The position numbers and the translations under genes are program-made. Below, one piece after another: positions 24,226 through 33,464 of a stretch of DNA of 64,000 nucleotides. The notes beneath the pieces are model-generated. The model saw only the letters and a program-made list of their open reading frames with translations. It had not been told where the DNA came from and ran no database searches. The DNA comes from Aquabacterium sp. (GTDB taxonomy: Bacteria > Pseudomonadota > Gammaproteobacteria > Burkholderiales > Burkholderiaceae_C), in the NCBI GenBank assembly GCA_023266355.1, contig JAHFQM010000010.1, forward strand, positions 50,256 through 114,255. Direction: 5' to 3'. The first letter of the stretch is position 1. Every line of letters begins with the position of its first letter.

Positions 24226-27200
24226 ATGCAAGGACTCTGGTTGTTTCTCCTCGATGCCCGCACGCTCGCTGTGCTGGGCGTGGCCGCGCTCGCTGCCTTG
24301 CTGTGGTTGGGCGCCGACGCCTTGCACGCAGGGGTGGTCTGGGCCATGGGCATGGCGGTGGTGCTGGCACTGGCCTGGCTGGCCGTCTGGCTGTGGCGCA
24401 GGCGCCAGGCGCGCCAGGCCGGGCAGGCGCTGGAGCGAGCCATCGAGGCCGATGCCGACCAGGCCGTGCGCCGTGCCGCGCGCGCGGGCCAGGACGACGA
24501 AGTCGCCGCCCTGCGCAGCCGCATGGCCGATGCCGTCAAGCGCATCAAGACGTCCAAGCTGGGCGAAACCTCGGGCTCGGCCGCGCTGTACGAGCTGCCC
24601 TGGTACGCCATCATCGGCAACCCGGCCGCGGGCAAAAGCTCGGCCATCGTCAAGTCGGGCCTGACCTTCCCCTTTGCCGAGAACACCGACCCCATCGTCC
24701 AGGGCATTGGCGGCACGCGCCATTGCGACTGGTACTTCACCACCGAGGGCATCCTGCTGGACACGGCGGGGCGCTACTCGGTGCACGAGGAAGACCACCG
24801 TGAGTGGCTGGGCTTCCTCAAGCTGCTGAAAACGCACCGTCCCAAGGCGCCGCTCAATGGCGTCATCATCGCCGTCAGCATCGCCGAGCTGCTCAACCAG
24901 AAGGCGGATTTCGCCATCGACCTGGCCCGCAAGCTGCGCCAGCGTGTGCAGGAGCTGACCGAGCAGCTGGAAGTGTTCGTGCCGGTGTACGTGGTGTTCA
25001 CCAAGGCCGACCTCATCGCCGGTTTCGTCGATTTCTTCGAGGACCGCGACCGCGCCGAACGCGACCGCGTCTGGGGCGCGACCCTGCCGTACGACGTGCA
25101 GTCGCCCGCCGATGCCTCGGCCCTGTTCGAACAGCACATGGACATCCTCTGTCAGGGCCTGAAAGACGCCTCGGTGACGCGCATGTCCTTGCACCGCGGC
25201 GAGCAGCTGCCGCCTGGCGTGCTGACCTTCCCGCTGGAATTCGCCGCGCTCAAGCCCACGCTGCGCACCTTCCTGCACACGCTGTTCGAAGAAAACCCCT
25301 ACCAGTTCCGCCCGATTTTCCGCGGCTTCTATTTCACCAGCGCGGTGCAGGAGGGGCAGTCCACCAGCCGCGCCAGCAGCCGTGTGGCCGAGCAGTTCGG
25401 CCTGCAGCTGCAGCCTGGCACGGCCGCGACCGTGTACTCGCAAAGTGGCTTCTTCCTGAAGGAGCTGTTCTCGCGCGTCATCTTCGCCGACAAGCAATTG
25501 GTGCAGCAGTACACCAGCCGCCAGAAGTTGCGCCTGCGCCTGGCGAGCTTTGCCGGCGGCATGCTGCTGCTGGGTGCTCTGCTGGCGGGCTGGACCTGGT
25601 CTTACCTGGGCAACCGCGAGTGGGTGTCGCACGTGCAGGCCGACCTGCTCAAGGCGCAGCGCGTGCAGGACAAGCGCGTGGACCTGGCCTCGCGCCTGGA
25701 GGCGCTGGAGATCTTGCAGGACCGGCTGGAGCAGGTGCAGCGCGCCCGCGGCGATCACGCCTGGTCGCTGGGGTTGGGCCTCTACCAGGGCGATGCCATC
25801 GAGCGCCGCTTGAAGGAGGAGTACTTCCACGGCCTGCAAGCCCTGCTGCTGCAGCCCAGCGCGCAGGGCATGCAGGCCTACCTGGCCGAGGTCAACGCGC
25901 ACGCCGCCGAGCTGGTGCCGCAGGGGCGCGCGGGTGAGGCCTCTGCGGCTGTGGCCGCTGCTTCTGCTTCCGCCGCTGCAGGCGGTACAGCACCCGGGCA
26001 GGCCGATGCGCCCATGCCCTACACCAGTGCCTCGGCGCGCGACGTGGGCGAGGCCTACAACGCCCTCAAGGCCTACCTCATGCTGGGCGAGCGTGCCCGC
26101 CTGGAGCCTGGCCACATGGGCGACCAGCTCACGCGTTTCTGGCGCGAATGGCTGGAGCTCAACCGCGGCGGCCTGCCGCGCGAAGCCATGATCCGCCACG
26201 CGGAGCGGGTGCTGTCCTTCGCCCTGGCGCGCATGGGCGATCCGGCCTTTCCCCAGCTCGACCTGGACGTGGCCCTCATCGACCAGACCCGCGACAACCT
26301 GCGCCGCGTGGTCAAGGGCCTGCCCGCGCGCGAACGGGTTTATGCCGACATCAAGGCCCGCGCCGCCACGCGCTACCCCGCCGTGACCGTGGCCAGCCTG
26401 ATGGGCGAAGGCGACCGCGACGTGCTGGCCGGCAGCCAGGTGGTGCCTGGCGCCTTCACCCGTCAGGCCTGGGAGGGTCACGTCAAGGGTGCCATCGAGG
26501 ACGCGGCCCGCCACACCCTGCAGTCCACCGACTGGGTGCTCAAGACAGCGACCTCCGACGACCTCACCCTCGAAGGCAGCCCCGAGCAAATCCAGAAGAC
26601 CCTGACCCAGCTCTACAAGACCGAGTACGCCCAGGCCTGGCAGAAGTTCATGCAAGGCGTGAGCGTGCAGGACTTCAACGGCTTCGACCAGGCCGTGCAG
26701 CGCATGAACCGCCTGGGCGACCCGGTCAGCTCGCCGCTGGCCACGCTGCTGCGCGCGCTCCACGAGCAAACCGCCTGGGACAACCCCAGCCTGCTCAACG
26801 ACAAGCTGGCGCAGGGGCAGGCGGGCGTGGTCGATTGGTTCAAGCGCACGGTGCTGGGCATGACACCGGCACCGGCCGGCGTCAATGTGCAGGTGGACCT
26901 GGGCAAGGCCATGGCCGTGCCCATGGGCCCGATTGGCGAGAAGTTCGCCGGCATCAACCGCCTGATGACGCCGCGGGAAGGCGGCAACACCCTGGCGCAG
27001 ACTTACCTGGCGTCGCTGTCGGGCGTGCGCACCCGCTTCAACCAGATGAAGAACCAGGGCGATGCCGGGCCGGCGTCCCGGCAGTTCATGCTGCAGACCT
27101 TGGAAGGGCAGGGCGAGTTGGCCGAGGCCCTCAAGCTGGTCGATGAGCAATTGCTGACCGGCCTGGGTGACGCGCCCCGCGCGGCCTTGCGGCCTTTGTT

Positions 27201-28140
27201 GGTGCGCCCCCTGATGCAAGCCTTCGCCGTGCTGGTGCGCCCCACCGAGGCCGAACTCAACCGCAACTGGGCGGCCTTGGTCTATGAGCCTTACCAGCGC
27301 ACCCTGGCCACGAAATACCCGTATGACCGCCGCGCCAGCCTGGAGGCCAGTCCGGCCGAGGTGGCCGCGGTGTTCGGCAGCGAGGGAGCGGTGGCCAAGT
27401 TCGTCGAGCAGTCGCTGGGCGCGCTGGTGCTGCGCCGTGGCGATGCCCTGAGCCCGCGCACCTGGGCCGACATGGGCGTGCGCCTGCGCCCGGACTTCGT
27501 GGCCGGCCTGGGCGGCTGGGTCGCGCCCTTGGGTGGCGCGGGCGGTGCGGGTGGGCCCACTGGGGCAAACGGGCGCGGTGCGGCATCCGCCGGTGCGGCC
27601 GATGCCTCGCAGGCCGGTGTGCAGACGACCTTCCAGGTCCTGCCGCTGCCTTCGCCAGGCCTGACCGAGTACACCCTGGACATCGACGGTCAGGTGCTGC
27701 GCTACCGCCAGGGCGCGTCCAGCTGGACACCTTTCGTGTGGCCAGGGCCTGGCACGCCGGGTGTGAAGATCAGTGGCGTGACCTTCGATGGCCGCGGCGT
27801 GGGCTTCTTCAGCGAGCCGGGCCGCTTTGGCCTGGAGAAGATGATCAACGCGGCGCGGCGGCGCAAGGTCGACGGCCAGGTCTTCGAGCTGAAGTGGCCG
27901 CAAGGCGATCTGGCCGTGGCGGTGCAGCTGCGCATCATCTCCAACAGCGGGGCGTCGTCTGCGGGTGAGGCGGGCGCTGGCGCTGCAGGGGCCGTGGGTG
28001 GTGGCAGCGGCGGTGGTGGGACGGGCGGTGGTGTCGTGCGTGCTGTGGCCCTGCCGGCGGCCGTGGCCGGTGCCGATGACGCAGGAGTGGCCGGCCTGGC
28101 CGCTCCCGTCGCGGTGGTCTCTGCAGGAGGCGCACGATGA
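24226..28140 (+). CDS. tssM: Type VI secretion membrane subunit TssM (IcmF/VasK)
   Basis: A 1304-residue IcmF-family protein, the large inner-membrane subunit that links the T6SS baseplate to the outer-membrane lipoprotein TssJ. Two N-terminal helices (about 14-33 and 36-57) precede a cytoplasmic GTPase-like domain with Walker A GNPAAGKSS (near residue 131), and a third helix lies near 438-460. The long periplasmic part ends with the family C-terminal domain (FDGRGVGFFSEPGRFGLEKM). Two Gly/Ala-rich inserts stand out: residues about 1105-1130 and a C-terminal extension of about 60 residues. Its stop overlaps tagF (ATGA). No tssL or tssJ is nearby. Confidence 0.95.
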   Translation: MQGLWLFLLDARTLAVLGVAALAALLWLGADALHAGVVWAMGMAVVLALAWLAVWLWRRRQARQAGQALERAIEADADQAVRRAARAGQDDEVAALRSRMADAVKRIKTSKLGETSGSAALYELPWYAIIGNPAAGKSSAIVKSGLTFPFAENTDPIVQGIGGTRHCDWYFTTEGILLDTAGRYSVHEEDHREWLGFLKLLKTHRPKAPLNGVIIAVSIAELLNQKADFAIDLARKLRQRVQELTEQLEVFVPVYVVFTKADLIAGFVDFFEDRDRAERDRVWGATLPYDVQSPADASALFEQHMDILCQGLKDASVTRMSLHRGEQLPPGVLTFPLEFAALKPTLRTFLHTLFEENPYQFRPIFRGFYFTSAVQEGQSTSRASSRVAEQFGLQLQPGTAATVYSQSGFFLKELFSRVIFADKQLVQQYTSRQKLRLRLASFAGGMLLLGALLAGWTWSYLGNREWVSHVQADLLKAQRVQDKRVDLASRLEALEILQDRLEQVQRARGDHAWSLGLGLYQGDAIERRLKEEYFHGLQALLLQPSAQGMQAYLAEVNAHAAELVPQGRAGEASAAVAAASASAAAGGTAPGQADAPMPYTSASARDVGEAYNALKAYLMLGERARLEPGHMGDQLTRFWREWLELNRGGLPREAMIRHAERVLSFALARMGDPAFPQLDLDVALIDQTRDNLRRVVKGLPARERVYADIKARAATRYPAVTVASLMGEGDRDVLAGSQVVPGAFTRQAWEGHVKGAIEDAARHTLQSTDWVLKTATSDDLTLEGSPEQIQKTLTQLYKTEYAQAWQKFMQGVSVQDFNGFDQAVQRMNRLGDPVSSPLATLLRALHEQTAWDNPSLLNDKLAQGQAGVVDWFKRTVLGMTPAPAGVNVQVDLGKAMAVPMGPIGEKFAGINRLMTPREGGNTLAQTYLASLSGVRTRFNQMKNQGDAGPASRQFMLQTLEGQGELAEALKLVDEQLLTGLGDAPRAALRPLLVRPLMQAFAVLVRPTEAELNRNWAALVYEPYQRTLATKYPYDRRASLEASPAEVAAVFGSEGAVAKFVEQSLGALVLRRGDALSPRTWADMGVRLRPDFVAGLGGWVAPLGGAGGAGGPTGANGRGAASAGAADASQAGVQTTFQVLPLPSPGLTEYTLDIDGQVLRYRQGASSWTPFVWPGPGTPGVKISGVTFDGRGVGFFSEPGRFGLEKMINAARRRKVDGQVFELKWPQGDLAVAVQLRIISNSGASSAGEAGAGAAGAVGGGSGGGGTGGGVVRAVALPAAVAGADDAGVAGLAAPVAVVSAGGAR

Positions 28141-29132
28141 GCGCGGCGAACCCATCCTCGCAGACCCCGGGCGAGCTGCTCTATTTTGGCAAGCTGCCCT
28201 CGCGTGGCGATTTCGTGCGCAGCGCACAGCATGCCGGCCTGGTGGCCGATCTGGACCAGTGGCAGTCGCGCACGCTGGAGCGCCTCTCCGCCGACCCGCG
28301 CTGGAAGCTGGTCTATGACGCCGCACCCGACTTGCCCTTCGCCATCGTCAGCACCGGCAGCCGCGCGGCCCTGGCCGGGCACTGGCAGGCCAGCCAGGAC
28401 AGTTCGGGCCGCCGCTTCCCCTTCATCACCGCCGCGACCTTCGAATGGCCGCAGCCGCGCGACGCCGCGGTGCTGGCCCCGATGATGCTGGCCGCTGTGT
28501 GGGGCGGGTTGTCGAGCGCCGGACGGGCGGCCCGCGTGGCGACAGACCACGCCGACGCGCAAGCCAGCCTGCAGGCCGTTCAGCCCCAGGCCATGACGGC
28601 CGAGCGCGCGCGCGCCGAGCTGCTCACCTTCCTGGACACCCACACCGTCGCGGGCCTGGAGCAGATGCTCGCGGCCAGTGGCACCCGCCTGTCCTTGCGT
28701 CAGGCCGTGCTGGCGCTGGGCCTGCTCCTGCAGCCGGCCTTGACGCAAGGCGGCGGCCGCATGGGCAAGCTGCTGCGCCTGCCCCTGGCGGTGGACCCCG
28801 CTCGGCAAACGCCCGTGGCGTCGTGGTGGCTGCTGCTGGTGCTGGGTTTCTTCCAGCGCCACGATGTGGAGCTGGCCCTCTTCCTGGACCTGCACCGTGG
28901 CCCACCGCACTTGCTGCTGGGCTTCCAGGGTGCTTCGGCCAGCACGCTGGGGGCGGTCATCGACCCGCAGGCACCCGGTCACGAGGGCGTGAGCCTGGCC
29001 CAGGCCGATTGGGTCGAAGCCGAGGTCACCCACGACGTGGGCCTGCGCAAGCTGTCCACCTACCTGTCGGACCCCGATCTCTCGCTGTGGCAGGCGGTGC
29101 GGACCCACCAGGAAGTCTTTCTCGGAGCATAA
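28137..29132 (+). CDS. tagF: TagF (ImpM) type VI secretion accessory protein
   Basis: A 331-residue TagF-domain protein. The family opening LLYFGKLPSRGDFVRS is clear, followed by FPFITAATFEWP and the C-terminal FLDLHRGPPHLLLGFQGAS. TagF acts as a post-translational repressor of T6SS assembly in several bacteria, working through Fha1 or the threonine-phosphorylation branch. It overlaps tssM by four bases and is followed two bases later by the OmpA-domain gene. Confidence 0.92.
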   Translation: MSAANPSSQTPGELLYFGKLPSRGDFVRSAQHAGLVADLDQWQSRTLERLSADPRWKLVYDAAPDLPFAIVSTGSRAALAGHWQASQDSSGRRFPFITAATFEWPQPRDAAVLAPMMLAAVWGGLSSAGRAARVATDHADAQASLQAVQPQAMTAERARAELLTFLDTHTVAGLEQMLAASGTRLSLRQAVLALGLLLQPALTQGGGRMGKLLRLPLAVDPARQTPVASWWLLLVLGFFQRHDVELALFLDLHRGPPHLLLGFQGASASTLGAVIDPQAPGHEGVSLAQADWVEAEVTHDVGLRKLSTYLSDPDLSLWQAVRTHQEVFLGA

Positions 29133-29133
29133 C

Positions 29134-29949
29134 GTGAACACGAGCACCCCTTGGCGAACCCGCCTCACCGTGATCTTGCCGATGGCCCTGGCCATGCTGC
29201 TGACAGGCCTGGCGACCCCTGATGCGCAGGCGCAGATCCCTGTCCCTGCCCCCGCACCCAAGCCGGTGATCGTCTCGGGCACCGTGCCGGACGAGGCCAC
29301 GCGCGTGGCCGTGGTGAGCCGTCTGCGTGAAATCTACGGCGCCGAGCGCGTGGTGGACCAGCTCGCACTCGGCGCCGTCGTGGCACCGCCGCAGTGGTCA
29401 CAGTACGTGGGCAAGTTGTTGTCGCCCAGCCTCAAGCAGGTCAACCACGGCCAGCTCAGCGTGCAGGGGCAGACGGTGCACTTGCAAGGCGAGGTCGGCA
29501 ACGAGGCACAGCGCCAGCAGCTGGCGGCCGAGATGGCGCAGTCGCTCAACCCCACGTACAGCGTGCGCAATGGCCTGCGCGTGGCAGCGCGCGAGCAGTC
29601 TTTGGTGGACCAGGCGTTGGCCAACCGCACCATCGAATTCGAGCCCGGCAGCGCGGTGCTCAAGCCTGCTGGGCAATTGATCCTCAACGAGATGGCGGCG
29701 GCCTTGCTGCAGCTGCGCGGGCGGCGTGTGGCCTTGATCGGTCACACCGATGCCCTGGGTGCACGGCCGGCCAACGTCAGCCTCTCGCTGGCGCGTGCGC
29801 AGGCCGTCAAGGACTACCTGATGGCCAAGGGGCTGCCTGCAGACAGCCTCAGCACCAGCGGCATGGGGCCCGACCAGCCGGTGGCCAGCAATGCGACCGA
29901 GGAGGGCAGGGCCCGCAACCGCCGCATCGAGTTCCGCGTCGGCGCCTGA
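29134..29949 (+). CDS. OmpA-domain protein with BON-like repeats, T6SS-associated
   Basis: A 271-residue exported protein. A signal peptide (cleaved around AQA) leads to a region with two BON-like repeats (VIVSGTVPDEATRVAVV and VHLQGEVGNEAQRQQLA). The C-terminal OmpA-like peptidoglycan-binding domain has IEFEPGSAVLKPAGQ, ALIGHTDALG and EEGRARNRRIEF. It would anchor the T6SS membrane complex to the cell wall, a role played by TagL or TssL extensions elsewhere. The start is GTG at 29134 with GGAG upstream. It is the fifth gene of the T6SS run, convergent with tssA. Confidence 0.88.
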   Translation: MNTSTPWRTRLTVILPMALAMLLTGLATPDAQAQIPVPAPAPKPVIVSGTVPDEATRVAVVSRLREIYGAERVVDQLALGAVVAPPQWSQYVGKLLSPSLKQVNHGQLSVQGQTVHLQGEVGNEAQRQQLAAEMAQSLNPTYSVRNGLRVAAREQSLVDQALANRTIEFEPGSAVLKPAGQLILNEMAAALLQLRGRRVALIGHTDALGARPANVSLSLARAQAVKDYLMAKGLPADSLSTSGMGPDQPVASNATEEGRARNRRIEFRVGA

Positions 29950-29960
29950 GGCCCTTGGGC

Positions 29961-31181
29961 TCAACGGGCGTGACCAGCGCCTTCGGGGTCTGCGCCGGGC
30001 AAGCCCAGCAGCTCGTTGAGGTGGCCCATGGCGCCGCTGTCCTTGACCACCTCTTGCAGCCATTGGTGCAGGGGCATGTCGCCCCACTTGACGGCTTTTT
30101 CTGCCAGGTAGGCCACGGGGCTGTGGGGCTCGGTCTGGCGGAAGAAGGCGGCCACCTCGCGCAATTGCTGCAGGGCCTCGCTGCGTGTTTGCGGCGCGCG
30201 CAGGAGGCCGCCTTGGGCGTGTGCATGGGCGTGGGCGTGTGCCTGGGCGTGGGCAGCAGTGAGGCTTGTTGCGTCCTGGCTCGCCTCACCCGCAACGTGG
30301 GCCGCTTCTTGTGTCACGCCGCGGGCCAGCGCTTGGTGTGAGCCTGCCAGCGCCGCGACACCCTCACCAGGCGCGCTGCCGGCGACGGCGGGCGCGACAC
30401 CCACCTCCCGCAGCAGGCGGCCGAGCTCGTGCGTGACCTGCGCCAGCGCTTCGCGCGCGGCCACGAAGCTGGGGCCGTCCTGGCCCAAGTGCGCGTCCAC
30501 GACCGCTTGCCAGCGGAGCAGGGCGGCTTGCGCGTCCTGTTGGGCGGCGAAGGTGCTGCGCAACTGGGTGGCCGGGGTGTCGGCCAGGGCCTGGCGGAAG
30601 CGCGCGGCGGTCAAAGGCGGGCCGCCATCGGGGCGGGTGCTTGCGCCGGCCGAGGATGTGCTGCCCGATGCGCCGTGACCGTCGCCGGCTTTCGCGTCTT
30701 GCAGGCGCGCATGGGCGAGGTCGCGCAGGCTGAAGCGCTCGCCCTTGCGGCTGTGCGTGACCGGCAGGGCCGGGGCCAGCTCCACCAGGCGCTGCAACAG
30801 CCAGGCGATGTTGCCGATGCGCTCTTCCATGTCACCGTGGTCGGGCAGGGGGTGCAGTTCGGGCCAGTGCCGCTGGCACAGCGCGGCGCACAGGTCCAGG
30901 CCCTCGGCCAGGCCGCGGTGGCCCTCGCTGAGCGCGCGGGCTTCGGTCAGCCACAGGGCCAGGCGGAGGTCTTTGGTGCGGGTGCGCAGCAAGTCGCTGC
31001 ACTGGCGGACAACGCCTGGCCAGTCGGCCTGCTTGAGCGCCGTGACCCAGGCGCCCTGGTCGAGGCTGGGGTCGTCGGCGCGCCGCATCTCGGCGATCTG
31101 GTCGAACTCGTTGGAAAACGACATGTCCTCGCCGCACGGCGAGTGCGCCGCGATGGGCGACAACAACACTTCCACGTCCAT
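29961..31181 (-). CDS. tssA: Type VI secretion protein TssA (ImpA family)
   Basis: A 406-residue ImpA_N-domain protein. The N-terminal domain is recognisable by SPCGEDMSFSNEFDQI, DWPGVVRQCSDLLRTRTKDLRLALWLTEA and HWPELHPLPDHGDMEERI. The C-terminus (TRSEALQQLREVAAFFRQTEPHSPVAYLAEKAVKW) matches the ring-forming domain of short TssA proteins. TssA primes baseplate and sheath assembly. A His/Ala repeat (AHAQAHAHAHAHAQ) lies before the C-terminal domain. It is encoded against the other T6SS genes here, its stop 11 bases from that of the OmpA gene. Confidence 0.92.
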   Translation of the reverse strand: MDVEVLLSPIAAHSPCGEDMSFSNEFDQIAEMRRADDPSLDQGAWVTALKQADWPGVVRQCSDLLRTRTKDLRLALWLTEARALSEGHRGLAEGLDLCAALCQRHWPELHPLPDHGDMEERIGNIAWLLQRLVELAPALPVTHSRKGERFSLRDLAHARLQDAKAGDGHGASGSTSSAGASTRPDGGPPLTAARFRQALADTPATQLRSTFAAQQDAQAALLRWQAVVDAHLGQDGPSFVAAREALAQVTHELGRLLREVGVAPAVAGSAPGEGVAALAGSHQALARGVTQEAAHVAGEASQDATSLTAAHAQAHAHAHAHAQGGLLRAPQTRSEALQQLREVAAFFRQTEPHSPVAYLAEKAVKWGDMPLHQWLQEVVKDSGAMGHLNELLGLPGADPEGAGHAR

Positions 31182-31349
31182 GACATCCCTGGCTGGTGCA
31201 ATTCGGAATCCGGGGCTGCATCGCTGGCAGCCTGCTCGGCCGGGATGATCCCACGGTGCAAGCGCCGCTGGCGTCCCCCGATGGCGGGATTCCGGTAACG
31301 GGGTGTGAGCGCAGCACCAGGCGCATGCCCTTTGATTCACATCAATAGT

Positions 31350-31364
31350 TGAGAATGATTATCA
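31350..31364. promoter_or_regulatory. Fur box upstream of tonB
   Basis: The site TGAGAATGATTATCA matches the 7-1-7 Fur motif TGATAATNATTATCA at 14 of 15 positions counted with N. It lies 16-30 bases before the tonB start, where bound Fe-Fur would block transcription. Iron-repressed expression of the tonB-exbB-exbD operon is therefore expected. Confidence 0.85.
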
Positions 31365-31379
31365 ATCACGTGTGCTAAG

Positions 31380-32171
31380 ATGGCACCCATGACTGCTTCT
31401 TCGCGTCTTGTTGCTGCCGGGCCCCAGGCCCACGTTCGGGCCGATGGGCTGGGCCTGCACCCGGACCTCAACGCGGGCCAGATGGGCCTGGTGTGGGGGC
31501 TGGTGCTGGCCGCGCACGCCGGGGCCGCGATCTGGTTGTGGCGTGCGGCGGCCGAGCCTGTGCCCACGGTGGAGCCGCCCACCATCGCCGTGGTGATGCT
31601 CGACAACGAGGCCCCGGTGCCGCCCGCCCCCCCTGCGCCACCCGCGCCGGCCACCGACACCCCGCCGCCTGTGCAACCCGTTCCGCCGGCCCCCGCCGCC
31701 CGCAGCGTGGCCGCCCGTGCGCCCTCGGTGCTGGCCACGCCCACGCAGGCGGCCGCAGCCGTGGCTGCCGCGTCTCCCACACCGGCTGCGCCGACCGAGG
31801 CCCCTGCGCCCGTGGCTGCACCTGCCCCTGCGGTGGTGGCCCCCGCACCGGCGCCGGCCGCGCCGCCAGCGCCTGCGGCCCCCAAAACACTGCCTTCGTC
31901 GGCGGTGCGCTACCTGGTGCCGCCGGTGCTCAGCTACCCGCGGGCATCGCGTGAGCTGGGCGAATCCGGCGTGGTGCGCCTGCGCGTGCTGGTGGACGAA
32001 CAGGGCCGCCCCCGCGAGGTCGAGGTGGCCAAATCATCCGGCTTCCCGCGCCTGGACCAGGCCGCTTTGCAGGCCATGCGCGCCGCGCGTTTCCAGCCTC
32101 ACCTCGAAGATGGCCTGCCCCGCATGGTGTGGGTGCAGGCGCCCCTCAATTTCCAGCTTGACGAGCTTTGA
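31380..32171 (+). CDS. tonB: Energy transducer TonB
   Basis: A 263-residue TonB. One membrane helix (about residues 35-54) anchors it in the inner membrane; a long Pro/Ala-rich spacer (about 60-172) spans the periplasm; the C-terminal TonB domain has VLSYPRASRELGESGVVRLRV-type sequence and ends with QAMRAARFQPHLEDG. It passes energy from the ExbB-ExbD motor to outer-membrane siderophore receptors. ATGs at 31380 and 31389 are both possible. It sits directly behind a Fur box and ahead of exbB. Confidence 0.92.
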   Translation: MAPMTASSRLVAAGPQAHVRADGLGLHPDLNAGQMGLVWGLVLAAHAGAAIWLWRAAAEPVPTVEPPTIAVVMLDNEAPVPPAPPAPPAPATDTPPPVQPVPPAPAARSVAARAPSVLATPTQAAAAVAAASPTPAAPTEAPAPVAAPAPAVVAPAPAPAAPPAPAAPKTLPSSAVRYLVPPVLSYPRASRELGESGVVRLRVLVDEQGRPREVEVAKSSGFPRLDQAALQAMRAARFQPHLEDGLPRMVWVQAPLNFQLDEL

Positions 32172-32173
32172 CC

Positions 32174-32977
32174 ATGTCCGACCTTGCTTCCACCGTGACC
32201 GCGGCCACCTCTGCATCCATGGCCGCGTCCGCGCCGCCCACCGGGTTTTCGCACTTCATCGCCCAGTCCGATGGCATCGGCCAGGGGCTCTTCGTCATCC
32301 TGTTGCTGATGTCGCTGTTGTCCTGGGCGCTGATCGTCACCAAGGGCATCGGCCTCATCCTGCGTGAGAAGCGCAGCCAGGCCTTCCTCAACCTGTTCTG
32401 GAACGCGACCTCGCTGGAGTCGGTGCAGCACGAGCTCAACACCCACGGTGCGCAAGAGCCCTTCGGCCACCTGACGGCGCACGCCATGCAGGCCCAGGCC
32501 CACCACGCCCGTTACGGTGCGGCCAAGCTGGAAGAAACCGGCACAGCCCAGGAGTTCCTGACCCGCACGATCAAGAAGGTGCTGGACGAAGAAACCCTGC
32601 GCATGGAAAGCGGCCTGACGGCGCTGGCCACGGTCGGTGCCACGGCGCCCTTCGTCGGCCTGTTCGGCACGGTCTGGGGCGTGTACCACGCGCTCACCGC
32701 CATCGGCATGTCGGGCTCGGCTTCGCTGGACAAGGTGGCCGGCCCGGTGGGCGAGGCGCTGATCATGACGGGCGTGGGCCTGGCCGTGGCCATCCCGGCC
32801 GTGGTGGCCTACAACTGGCTGACGCGCAGCAACCGTGTCTGGGGCTCGCGCCTGGACACCTTCGCCTTCGAGCTGTTCACCTTCCTGTCCACCGGTCAGA
32901 CGCTGAAGGCGCCTGCACCGCACGATGGCGCCAATGTGCGCACCCTGCCGACCGTTGGCGGCGCCGCCAAGCACTGA
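32174..32977 (+). CDS. exbB: ExbB (MotA/TolQ/ExbB proton channel family)
   Basis: A 267-residue ExbB with three membrane helices (about 37-58, 152-175 and 195-215). The conserved channel part is ALATVGATAPFVGLFGTVWGVYHA and later GEALIMTGVGLAVAIPAVVAYNW. With ExbD it forms the proton-driven motor that energises TonB. The ATG at 32174 is two bases after the tonB stop, supporting one transcript. Confidence 0.95.
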   Translation: MSDLASTVTAATSASMAASAPPTGFSHFIAQSDGIGQGLFVILLLMSLLSWALIVTKGIGLILREKRSQAFLNLFWNATSLESVQHELNTHGAQEPFGHLTAHAMQAQAHHARYGAAKLEETGTAQEFLTRTIKKVLDEETLRMESGLTALATVGATAPFVGLFGTVWGVYHALTAIGMSGSASLDKVAGPVGEALIMTGVGLAVAIPAVVAYNWLTRSNRVWGSRLDTFAFELFTFLSTGQTLKAPAPHDGANVRTLPTVGGAAKH

Positions 32978-32987
32978 GGAAGACGCC

Positions 32988-33425
32988 ATGGCTTTCGCCA
33001 GTTTCGACAACAAGCGTGGCTCGGCCCCGCTGGCCGAGATCAACATGGTGCCGCTCATCGACGTGATGCTGGTGCTGCTGGTGATCTTCATCGTGACCGC
33101 ACCCCTGCTGAGCCACTCGGTCAAGCTGGAGCTGCCCAAGGCCAGCGCCCAGCCGGTGCAGGTCAAGGCCGAGAAGATCGACGTGTCGATCGACGCCACG
33201 GGCGTGCGTTTCTTCAACGGCAAAGCCCTGAGCCGCGAAGAGCTGGTGGTGCGTCTGGCAGCCGAAGGCGCCAAGCCGACGCCGCCCGAGATGCACCTGC
33301 GCGTGGACCAGTCCGTGCCTTACCGCGTGGTGGCCGAGACCCTGGCCGATGCCTCGCGCGCCGGCGTGGGCAAGATCGGCTTCGTGACCGACCCGAGCAC
33401 TCCACCGCCCGAAGGCAAGCGCTGA
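32988..33425 (+). CDS. exbD: ExbD biopolymer transport protein
   Basis: A 145-residue ExbD/TolR protein. The single helix starts with the conserved proton-carrying aspartate in MVPLIDVMLVLLVIFIV, followed by a periplasmic domain (DVSIDATGVRFFNGKALSREEL, then VAETLADASRAGVGKIGFVT). GAGGAAG precedes the ATG at 32988, ten bases after exbB. It completes the TonB motor. Confidence 0.95.
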   Translation: MAFASFDNKRGSAPLAEINMVPLIDVMLVLLVIFIVTAPLLSHSVKLELPKASAQPVQVKAEKIDVSIDATGVRFFNGKALSREELVVRLAAEGAKPTPPEMHLRVDQSVPYRVVAETLADASRAGVGKIGFVTDPSTPPPEGKR

Positions 33426-33464
33426 AGCTCAGGCCTGCATGGCTTTCGCATACGATGCTGAGCC

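Noticed and set aside
23860..28326. Very long open frame on the minus strand opposite tssM
   Set aside because: It is antisense to a clear TssM, is compositionally typical of a GC-rich shadow frame (His/Arg/Gly/Gln-rich) and has no domain signal.
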